Part shown: one piece after another, positions 46,530 through 58,700 of the stretch | Layout of the letters: every line of letters starts with the position of its first letter | How positions within the stretch are numbered: position 1 is the stretch's first letter | Source of the DNA: Antedon mediterranea | Lineage: Eukaryota > Echinodermata > Crinoidea > Comatulida > Antedonidae | DNA length: 64,000 nt | Assembly: GCF_964355755.1 (NCBI RefSeq) | Contig: NC_092670.1 | Coordinates: 20,707,201 to 20,771,200, forward strand | Direction: 5' to 3' | The notes under the pieces: generated by a model | Told to the model about the DNA's origin: nothing | What the model saw: the letters and a program-made list of their open reading frames with translations, nothing else | Databases searched by the model: none | Program-made: the position numbers and the translations under genes

Positions 46530-46650
46530 CCCAAATATTTCTGACTGTTTTACTTTATCGTTTGGATTTTTATTTTATTTTGTATCTCCATTGAGCCACT
46601 GATACTCACAGCATTGTCATTATTTTCAGTAATTTGCCTTTGGATTGATT
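46530..46650. repeat. Dispersed repeat family C, copy 1
   Basis: Contains TTTTGTATCTCCATTGAG, CCACTGATACTCACAGCATT, GTCATT and CAGTAATTTGCCTTTGGATT. Two further copies lie in a myosin intron at about 49276-49400 and 49448-49555. Confidence 0.75.
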
Positions 46651-46717
46651 GTATAGTAATATATATATAGTAATATATAATATACCGAACAAGGCCCAAG
46701 GATTCAAGGTGATTATA

Positions 46718-49700
46718 TTATTTGTGAGAGCCATATCCCATAATAGGATGATAACTTGTATTATTTTGTTGGATAGTTTGATTAAGATCATTCAAAGTCT
46801 CACTTTTCATACTCACAGGCCTCTGTTTCAAGATTGATTTCGGTTTTTTCGTAGCGTTAGGGCTGGCCATTTCTTCCTCAATCGGGATATGTCTCGATGA
46901 AGAAGGGATAGAGGTCATGTAACCACTTGCATCACCATTAGATGCTACGGACGTCTTTCTGCTAGAAGGCATGCTCAGAATATTTTCACCTGAACTCTGC
47001 TGCGATTTTTCCGTTCGTCGACCAAAAAATTTATTTTCAGAAGTCGGTTGTGGTGAAGATGGAGGACTTCTTACTTGAGATATTTTCTTACGTCTTTCTG
47101 GAATGACGTCAGTTTCCGGGGGTTGTTCATATTTGTTGTCGACTTGCGCTTGAATGTACTGTGAAATTAGTGTCGTGATTTCAGAGCCTTGTTCCGTTTC
47201 AAGTCGCGTAACTTTTTGTACCATAAGATTACCACATTTAACATCAACGAACCATTTATTTTGCGCTGAACGTAACCTCCGCGTTGAAACGATCTCAGTA
47301 AACGGATGTTTTAGAATGCAGTCCTGTAAGAATAATCATTGTTGTATTTAATTTGATAACTTTTAATTTTTTTTTTATTCAAAATAGCCTACAGAATATG
47401 GTATGGGCTTATTTTCTAGCTATATATAGATAGCCTTACCTTTGTTTTCTTATCCAGTAAAAATATACCATAGTTACTGACGGCCAGCACACAACTTTCA
47501 TGGACCACAGCACCAGAAACACTCTACAGGAAAACAGTACGTAATGTGTTTAGTACAAATTTCATTATAACCATCATAGGTTAAAATATGGATATTTCAG
47601 AATAAATTTATAAGTTTCAATATTCTTAAATGTGTACATAATTGCATGATGATCTTCTTATGGTATCATAGAATAAGTATTAAAAAAATATAAGAGAGGG
47701 GAAATTCAACCATTTTTCAACAAAATTTGTGAGCTATATATAGTACAAGGATTTAAAAATAAGGACTTTATTCAATATGCGTATGTATGTATATAGCATT
47801 ATCAACTCATTACTATGTCATATGACCAAATTATATTTTTGAGAGGCTACAAATTTGAACAGTTTTCAACAAAAGCCCTGGAGCACATTGATTTAATAAA
47901 AATGAGGACTTCTCCAAATTCTATTTTATGCACTAAATTGGTATATATGCACATTATTGCTGTATTATGGTTTCATATGACCAATTTATGTTGAATCTAC
48001 ACTGTAGATAGTCTACACTATCAAACTTTATGTGACAAAAAATGTGATACCATATATGGACATGATGATGTCACATCACTACCATATTTGGGCACAAACT
48101 AGTTTGACAGTGTAGACAGAGCTTAAGAAAGTCAAAGTTGTACCTTAATAACAAAGAGATTGGATCCAGTCATTGGTAATTTCTCCACATGTTCAATAAA
48201 AGCCATCATGGCCTCTTCCTTTGACATATGCTTCATTGTCTGCAACTTATCGTCGACGGCGTTTAGCCACTGTTGCTTTTTGCCAGCATCAACAATCACG
48301 GTGGGTATTAAGTTTGTTAGGTCACGACTATGAGATACAAATACATTTAGATTTTAGATATTATATGCATATTAAATATGGAAATTGATGAGTGGTTTGA
48401 TTTATTATCAGCACAATATCTTAAGCTCTGTCCACACTATCAAAATTTATGTGACAACAAAATGTGATGTGCCCATGGACATGATGATTTCATATCACAT
48501 TTTTTTGTCACAAAGTTTTATAGTGCAGATAGAGCAGGTTTAGAACAACTCAATACAATTACTATATTTGGAAAAAATAATTGAATGGTAAACGTAAATA
48601 AACATTAATTAATTAAAACAAATACGTTGAGTAAACTTGAGTAACTAAATTAAAATATTTGAAGTGCTCGATGGATTACACAAAATGGGTAAACAATCTA
48701 AACAGGTATACTCACATGATTGGTACATTAACCTTGTCATCTGCTCTGTGCTGTAAAGCTGCTAATTGGATGATCAACCATTTATTGTCAGGTGATATGC
48801 TGTTGTAATCACCCTCTGCTGGGATACTGTGTAAATATTCTGGTCGCATCTATAAATACAAAAACAACATTTCAGTTTTGATTAGTTTACAGCCATCCAC
48901 TTTTGCAGTCACAAAAAATTTGAAACCTTTGATCGAAGGTAATAAATATTTTTTTGACAGGCTCTTTACCTGGTTATAAAGTACAACAGCATGAAGTGAG
49001 CTTTGTATTTTGATTGGACGATACCATAAGACTTTCTTGAAGATGAACGAGTACTCAACTTTCTGGCAATCAAAGTGAGTGATGACATCCATTATGTAAT
49101 CTTTATGCTTCAGAGGAACAATCTGGTTATCTGTAGAAAAATAAAAAAATAATAATAATCATTTCAGATACTTTTGGGCAGACTAATTGTTTTTAAACAA
49201 AGTTTGTATGAATTTTAAAGAATTTGAAACATTTTTTTATTTTGAAATGTCTAGTTTTGAAAGAGGGATATATATATATATATGGCTGTTTTACTTATTG
49301 TTTGGATTTAGCTTTTCGCTTTTATTTTGTATCTCCATTGAGATCCAGCCACTGATACCCACAGCATTGTCATTTTTTCAGTAATTTGCCTTTGGATTTA
49401 TATATATATATGAAGGGTTAGAGTTCCTGAAAGCTCTGCAAATTTTTCTGGCTGTTTTACTTTATCTGTTTGATTTAGCTTTTTGCTTATTTTATTTTGT
49501 ATCTCCATGCCACTGATACCCACAGCATTGTCATTTTTTCAGTAATTTTTTTTTTATTTCTTCCCTGTTATTTCATTATATGACAATAAACATTAATTTC
49601 TTTCATTTCTCGATGTCATGTACAAAAGTTATAATTGAAAGAGGCAAAAACCTGAAAGTTAAAATTGTTGAAAATATCAACCGAAACTTCAGGTGAGACG

Positions 49701-52700
49701 GATAAAAGTTGATAAAACCTTACTTTTTTCCACACTTGCATAGATACTGTATTCTTCAATTTCTTCACTCTCTACAATGTTTAACTCTTGACAGATATCT
49801 TCTATGACGTCCATCATCGTCGTTCCAGCCATCACCTTCTTTGTGATTGTCATATTGCCGGGGAAGTAGAACATTTGACGCTTTGTCATACGGCCCTCCT
49901 ATACCAAAAACAAAACAACTTGTTATATCCATATATTAAGGGACAACTTTTGTCTATATAGTTATATATTTTTTATTGTGTTTAAAAAAAAATATAATTC
50001 TATTCTATGTCAGTTTTTATTGGCGCCCTACAAAGAACAGAGTGCCTAATAATAGCATTATTTATTAAATAGAAAAGTTGTCGTTTAAATAGATAAATAT
50101 AATGATAGTGTTTATACAGAATTTATCTATTTTTGTACCTTTGTATGTGTTTGTATTGATTGCGTTATGATAGCTTTATATGTATTTATATATGTACTTG
50201 AATTGAATCAAGGGGTTTTACTGTATTTACAACAAAATTGTGCATCATTTCAACATGTTTTAATGGAATTTTCGCATAATAAATGAATCAATTATTATTA
50301 CAAGAGGAGCAAAAAACCAAGTAGAGTGGAGGACGAATGTTATGTGTGATCTGCCTTAACAGGTCTTTGATTGATAAAAGTCGTTTTTAGTGTTGTTATG
50401 CATGAAATGTTGTTACATTCTTGCTTGTAAATATGTAACAACATTTCTTTCTGTAAACATATTTCACTACTTTTATAAACGTACAATCACGTTCTTTATC
50501 TCCAGATAAAGAGGTGGAATTCTTCGCCCTCCAGCTTTGTATCCTCGAATGATGTTCATTTTACACGTCATCGCTAAATTCTGGAACGTCTGCCGTTGTT
50601 CATCGTCCGGATGCGGGGATGACAGATACTCGTAGAGGTACGGCTTGAGAAGGTTAGTCGGCTGGAAGTAGGACGAGAAGAAAACAAACATCCGCCAACC
50701 ACATATGCAACTTTTTCTGAAATTAAATTATGGATAATCAGTGAATCGATGAAGGTACAGAATATTTCTAAAAGATATTCTATTGAACATGGTTTCTATT
50801 GTGTACTAACACCATTTAATAGAATGGACGAACGATAAAAGCACAACAAAAACACATGTGAGTCGGAGCTTAGTCATCTTCCTCGTATCCGGGCCTTTAA
50901 TAATTCTCCACAACACTATATATAGAGGGCTCTAGACCTGATTACAATTAGTAGAGTACAAGTATAGTATATTTCTCTGGATGAATTTAAATAAAACTTA
51001 AAAAACAAGAAAGTAAAAATACTATAACAGATGGTTTAACAAGACTTACTTTTTAGCGCCATGATTTGCTGTAGTTTGTTTGATCAAATGACAGAATATT
51101 TCATCTACTAATTCTGGATACTGAACACATGTCTAAAAAGAAAGGAATATAAATAAAAAAATTGTGAAGCCTGATCTTAGGCTCTGTCTACACTCAAACT
51201 AGTTTGACAAAACATGTGTGATGTGCCCAAATATGGTAGTGATATGCCCAAATATGGTAGTGATATGACATCATTGTGTTCACAGTGTATGGGCACATCA
51301 CATTTGTTTGTCACATAAAGTTTGATAGTGTAGATAGAGCTTTAAAGTAGTGTTGTTTAATTCTTTTTAAAAATGTTTCTTTACAAATAGATTTTTAATG
51401 TTTACCTTGAGAATAAAATGTACACAGTTGAGATATGCCTTTTCCTTTGGTGTCTTGTCTTTGATTTGTACGGGATAATCACCCATCACCTGCATAAGTG
51501 CTACAGAATATAGAAAATAGACCCAATGAAATCACATAATAATTTAAATATTCAACAATTATGCTAATTAGGCCAAACTAAAATAAAATTATGGTTCTCA
51601 GTACTTAGGAATAATTAATATGCAGACAGCTTACACATATGGAAAAAAAAAACTTTATTCTTACCGAGGAAACATTCCAATGCAGCTTTGTTTACCTCTG
51701 ACCCTGATAGTTTCAATAATGAAACTTGAAGGGGTGAGTTTGAGAAACGTATTAATTCTTCATACTCCTCAATTGAGCGTTGTGTTTGTTTACTCTCTAA
51801 AATAAAGTACAAAAATATTATTTTTGTTTAATTATCTAATTATTTGGACCTCACTTAGTTGAACTTGGTTGCTGTTAAATTTCGATCTCTTATTCTCAAT
51901 GTCATATAATCAAAAACAAAGTGTATAGCATGGTATAAACGTAGATCTTGAGTACACCAGGAGTGAAAACAACTATATATAAGTATCTTCAGACGAACAA
52001 GAAGGCGAGAACAGTAACTAAATAATAGTATAAATGATGATAATTTAAATAAAAACAGTAAAAACTTACTTTTTCCCTTAAATGGCTTTTTGATAAAGCG
52101 CAGAGAGCCACTTATAGAACCGTTCCTCTTCCTCTGCATTTCATAACTAAAAACAATGAACAAGTTCCATTTGTTAAAGGAATAATAAAAGGATTCATTT
52201 GGTAGAGTTTAGATTACTTATTTAAATTTCCTTTGCTTTCGTCAGCGCTGCTTCCGTTTATTCCTGTTTTTTATATTCATTTGTTATTTCTATATTATAT
52301 TATAATTGTATTATATATTTCTATATAATATTCTGTGATTTATTGAAAATTGTATGCCAAACTTAGCTGTAGATGTATTGGTATACATAAGCTGTCCTAG
52401 ATGTTTATTTATATGTATGTATCAATTTAGTATTTATAACTTTGTAACTCCATAGTAAACATAAACTTACTCCGAGTGTGACTCCCTAAAATGTCTCATT
52501 GCAAACTCCAACATCGAGAATTTACCACTACTGACCGCAATTTCCTGAATAATGTTCTAAAGAAAATCAATCACAAATACATATAAATAGAATGTCAATC
52601 AATCAATCTCATTTATTCATCTCATAAAAAAAAAACCAATACACATAACAAAAAGGAGTAAAACAAATTTACCCTAAATGGCTTGTGATGAGGCCCACAA

Positions 52701-55700
52701 ACTAGCTACATTAAGATTATAAATAAATAAATAAATAAATAGCCTGTATAGACGAATAGAGCATAACAGGATCAACAGGGGATGCATTGTTAAGGAATAA
52801 CATTGCCAGGACAACCAGATTCCAGGTGAATTATCAACTAAAAAAAATAACCATAACCAGAGGAACATCTTTTGCTTCATTCAATAAAAAGTTATCATGT
52901 CAACCTCCTAGTCCAATTGAGGGTCAATTTAATTGTATTGCTGAATACTTTACTGAATTGTCATATTTATTGAATTTATTTATTATGTTTTTCTACAAAA
53001 TAAATTGCTTACCTGCATTTTTATAGGAATACCAAGAAGATTACGAGAAATTTCCTAAATCAAATAGAACAATAAAGAGTTTAGAAATGAGTATGGAACA
53101 ACACAGACAGACATAAGTACCGACTTTATAACATAAGAACATTATGATAAAAGATACCACATATCTACAACACAAATGTCAAGGCTACATCAAACCATTG
53201 ATTTAATATCTACATAAACATCTAATGAAACATATCAACACTACCACTCAAGTTGTTGGCCCACCCTAAAAATAAATAAATAGCACTCAACCCTATCTAA
53301 GGAAACAACCACAAACCTGACACATACTATATAATATATTAGAACGCACAAACAGCTTTCTAATAATCAGTATTATTGCATCTAACAAGAAACAACTTAA
53401 AATCTAATATATACAGGACATCCCCTATTAAAGGAGAAACCCATATTTAATAGAAATGTATTAAGTTCTCATTTTGTTGGGTACTGAAGGGGACTCTCCT
53501 TAACTACTATATAAAAATACTACTCTAGTTGTAGACAATATACCCTAAAAATAAATAAAGCCTACCTTAAAGAAATCTTAACAGTGTTGCCCCTGATACA
53601 TATTTATCAGATATACCATTCTACTACTAGCCAACTACTTAATAAATACATAACTGGTAATAAGTAGGTCAGTTGAGGTTTTTTTGTAGGCCGTTGGATT
53701 AGCAGTGACCACTTCCTAAGGTCACAGAACCTCCTACCAAGTCCACTTAAGTGCCCTTAATCCAGGGCAGGAACATATCTACTCTAGGCCTATTGAGAGA
53801 AGCCGATACTTTTGTATGCTTATGTGACACTTAACACTTAAGGTAATTGAGATATGACAATTGTGGAGTTCCTCTTAACATCCTACTGCGTCAAATTGAT
53901 CAAGGCTAAGGAATGTTGTGAAGGGGATTAAATACACTATCATCTATATTCTGTTGCGCCCAACTGAGATCATATCCTGACTAGGAATGGCAATACAAAT
54001 TTTTTCCTAATTTTCCAATAGTCTATTTAATAACTTGCACTAAACAATCACAACAAAAATATAAGAACTGAGGTTCCCATCTGTGTGAAGTTAAATTAAT
54101 TGGTTTGGGTTTATTTATTGATTTGAACATGTTGAATGGTGAGTTGGTTTTAGCGAATTGATTTTAGAAGATCAAACGATAATGTGACACTAGCATCTAG
54201 GCTTAAAGTATTTCAAAGAAATGGCTTTTCTATTTACTCTGAATTATTTAAACTATTAAGCAATGGTATTTGTCAATTATTTGTTAACTCAAAGGGATTG
54301 TAGGGAGATACAGGATGTATTAGAGTTACAATGCAGTACATTCATAGAAATATAACTGTTATGGTATATTCCTATCGTTAAAAAATATTTAATAGATTGA
54401 ATAATCCATAAATTCTAACCACTAAATATTCTAGTAATTCTTTTAAATTTCTGTTAGATTATTATTGCAATAAATTATTTAACTACGCAACACATAATAT
54501 AATAATAGTAATCTTTGCAAGATAAACTAACTGTAATCCAATAAAATGAAAGCATACCTTTGTGTTTCGTTGAGCATCTGGACCAGAAGCTGGCACCACA
54601 TATTCACTTGGGAAGCTTCCAGTCTTTCCATGCAACATTCCATAAAGCCAATCTGAAAATATATTTAAAGTATAAATTGGCTAAAAAGGCTAATTATTGT
54701 TACAAACCACTATACCACTAAAAAAGGACACTTTCCTGTGAAATGAATGACAAATATATTTGAACACTATTATAGCCAACCCCTATTCAGGTGAAACCCC
54801 AATTAAGGAGACACATTGTTGGTTCCCTGAATGTGTCCTTTTAATAGGAGTTCTACTCTAATGCTATTTAAATAAAAATAACAATATTGTTTTAACCCGT
54901 ATGTACAGAAAAACGTAACTTTAATTTAAATTTACAGCACAATAGCACCACAAATAACAACGCATTCACAGCACAGTATTAGAAGAATATATAAACAGGA
55001 ACGAGTAAGATTTTCAATTCCAAAATTTCATCAGAATTTTTAATTGTTAACATCGGGGAAGAGTGAAATTCTTCCCTGTTAACATTCATAACTTTCTAAC
55101 TTTAATAACACAGTCCTTTGCAAGATATTCCATATAAAACAAATATTAAATATACATAGCCCCAGATATTCATATTTACGTACAGAGAAAAAATAACAGA
55201 AATTATCTTTATGACATATATCAACATTAATATCCCACAATGCAACAGACTATTCAATACCACAATGCAACAGACATATATCCCATAATCCAACAACCAC
55301 TGTAACAAAACATCCAAGATAATTCACACCAAGACAACCCCAAATATTAAAACAACATTTGGATTGATCCAAGAAAATACGGAAACCTTGTTTAATGAAA
55401 TATTGTCGGAAGCCATGATTACGAAGTCGTAGGCGATGTCCACCTGCAGCAAAGATTGAGGGCAGTATAAAGATAATAAATTATGTGTTACTATGAAATA
55501 ATATATTAAAAATGTATACATAATACCAATACTTTTATTAAGTCAAAATAAATTGTCAATATATACCGGAGTTTAAGCTCTGACCAACACCAGCTAGTTT
55601 GATAATGTCCCCTTTATGGAAGCTCAGAAGGGTAGATTCTTGCGTAATGTAGTCTTTTACTGCCCTCACATGTTGCGAGTCTCGTTCAAGATCAATAATG

Positions 55701-58700
55701 TACGCCTCTATCATAGATTTAATTTGGGCAGCCTAAAATAAAAGAATTTTATTAATAATAATAAAAATAATAATTCTAAACATGAAAGAAATTATGTTAC
55801 TATTCATTTGTTTAATTATAAGAAATACAATAGACCCACTGCATGAATACAATACATGGTCATTGTTAGTGGAATATTTAATGTTTCAATATTTACCCTA
55901 TTTGTGTAGAGTGGTATAACCATGTCGTTTGAAAGATGAATTCGAAGGGTACCATTCTGTGTCACTTTTAGTTCTACAATCTCTGAAAACCTGAAAATAA
56001 CAAAATTAGTCTGTCTTTAGTAGTTGCATGTGGTTGAATGTTAATTAGTTTGGGAAAATTGGAGTAATAGTTAGTTTCTGAGCCAAGTCATAGAAAGATG
56101 GGCAGGTGAGATTTAGCAAGAGGGGAAGACAAATGACAGAATGCCAATCAAGGTGGAAACTAGAAAAAGTGGCGGCTCCAGGATTTTGAAATAGGGGGAG
56201 GGGTGGATAAGGGCCTAAAAGTAGTGCAACAAAGTGCTGAACTTATCTTTTGCATTACAATTGGTGAAATATAGAGGCCTCCCCTTAAATCTGCCCCTAA
56301 AAAACACAAATTTAAATGTACAGAGGACCTCACAACACACGCAGGAGCTACGTGGGAAAGGACAGAAATTATGGAAAGAATTGGCTAAGACATGAGGAGG
56401 TTTACATCTGAAACAGGATGAGGGAGCCATGAATGAAATACTTTAAATACTTACTTGAAGGATTCAAGTATAATCAGTTGATCACTTGTGGGTTCATACT
56501 GTCGATGGACCAATCGAATGCCAGAGTGGCTGACACCTAGGAGCTCTGCCTTTGGATTCTTGATACCACCCTACAAACAAATAAAAATGATTATGATCAA
56601 AATAAAAATGATTATGATCAAAACAAAAATGTGCACAAAAAAATCTCTCTCCAAAGACATAGATACAAGAATCTAAAATTGTATACAGTAGACTCCCTCC
56701 TTTGGGATATCACTATTCTGTTGACCACCTATTATTAAGGGAATACCTTTCTGTGAAACGAATGAGGGGATATATTGAAGCAAACCCATATTAACCCTTT
56801 TAACGGGGCACCCCTATTAAGGGGACACTTATAAAACCAGGCGTGCCCAGCCTGACATACATACTGTTACTGGGAAGAATCTTGTGAAGTAGAGTGGAAG
56901 GGTCTGAGCTGTCGATACTATCTCTTTCTTGACACTTGCTTTGTGCTGCAACACTGTCTTTTCCTTTAAGTTTTTAGATGTGATGCCATTCTTATCTGAA
57001 ACATAAGACATAATTAGTTAAATTGGGAATATATAATCAAAAGGAATTTTTGTACAATAGTTTAATAACTCATAAGGCATATGAAATATGAACTTTGACC
57101 TGTAAGACTTACCAAGCAACATCTGCATGCGTAACCTGTCTTTCTTTGTCATGCGAACACAGTTGTTAGACATTGTATCAGTAACCACCTGAATGAACAG
57201 TAAGTCTATGACCAGTGGGCTGTCAATCTTTTCACCTGGACAAAACACCTGTATTAAAAAATATGCAAATTAATATCAATGAGTTGATCTGAGCATGCAC
57301 ATACTTCTGTCCCCAGCATTTACCACTAACTTACTTCTTTTCGTATTGCTAATTGCCAGTTTGTCACACTGTACATATAAAATGGCGACTGACTTGATAA
57401 TGGAAACAGTGATGTTGATGTCTCTTCTAGTACTTCTAGTCGTGGACTTGGTGGTGGTTTAGGTGACTGCAACAAACAATAATAATATAACATAATATAC
57501 TGTATGGGTGACTTATATTAAATAGTAATGTTATGCTCTTTCTACACTATCAAACTTTATGCGACAAAAAAATTTGATCTGCCCGTATATGGACATGATT
57601 ATGTCTTATCAAAACCATATTTGGGCACATCACTACCATATTTGGGTACATCACACTTTTTTGATAGTGTAGACAGAGCCTTAGGGATTAGATGATGAAT
57701 TAATTAACTTCGAGTTATGTGTGATCGGATCTAGTTTTTAGATATATATTAACATTTGAAATTGGCTAGAAGATGGTTGAAAGAGGGTGTGGAAACAGCT
57801 GATATTGAGTAAGGAGACATTTTTTTGTAAAACAAACGAGGTACAATATATTTTTTTAACTATGACCAATCCCTATTCTGATGAAACTTCTAGTAAAGGG
57901 GACACTTTTTTGGGTTTTGACATTGTCTTAGATAGGTTTTACTGTGTTTAACACTAACAGATTTATCAATTTCTATTTATATCAGTGTTAATATGCTTAC
58001 CAGCTGAGCGGCTGAAGTAACTATTATCTCGCTCTTAAGATGAGGTTTTTCTTCTAATTTTGGCGATGTTTTTGGCTCAGTTAAAAAGGCAGACTATTAC
58101 AAAGGAAACAAACATAACACAAGACATTTCACTAATTACAACATTAATTTATGCAAAAAGTTAATTACAAGAGAATATTAGCTGTCAGTGAAGCAACACA
58201 TCTTTGGTAGTAATTTCTTCTATAGTCCAGATTATTTCTTTAAAGTTATTTTATTGAATGCACTAAATAGCAACATTACCACACACCAAGCAGTTAAAGT
58301 CAAGTTGCATAGATTTTAACAAAAGACCATTTGCAAAAAATGCAATAAAAAATAACCCACAGCATTGAGATCCTAACCTAGTCTACAGTGCCTCTAATAT
58401 ACAGTTAAGCTTACCAGCTTTGAGCGCAAATTATGGAAGCCCATTTTATCATCTGAATCCTCTGAAATTTTGCTGGTATTTGCAGTGTTTTGTGGTTCTG
58501 ATATAATGATAGCCTAACACAGGAGAAGCAACACAAACATAAAGCATACACAACAAAAATACACACAATGATGAAAAAATAAAATACAGTATGTTAAATT
58601 TACAACATAGCATTACAAGTGTTCTCACAACAAGCAACAAGGTCACATGGTGAGTGCGTTCTTTTGCATACTATTTGAGATTTTTTCGCTAAACTTTGAA

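Larger units (their letters stand above)
46718..49898 (-). other. Myosin XV: second FERM domain and Ser-rich C-terminal tail
   Basis: F1 starts at RQMFYFPGNMTITKKV; F2 includes FKKVLWYRPIKIQ and NKWLIIQLAALQHRA; F3 includes CVLAVSNYGIFLLDKKTK and the last exon's FTEIVSTRRLRSAQNKWFVD. About 140 residues rich in Ser, Lys and Pro follow (SPPSSPQP, SRKTSVASN, KKPKSILKQRPVS) with several basic-Ser sites that look phosphorylatable. Confidence 0.85.
54558..55732 (-). other. Myosin XV: SH3 domain
   Basis: Encoded by 55567-55732 and 54558-54652. Visible: ALYDY-like RAVKDYITQE, STLLSFHKGDIIKL, DWLYGMLHGKTGSFPSEYVV. The two exons join in phase 1 to give a compact canonical SH3. A 57-nt in-frame candidate exon lies between them (55387-55443). 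Confidence 0.9.
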
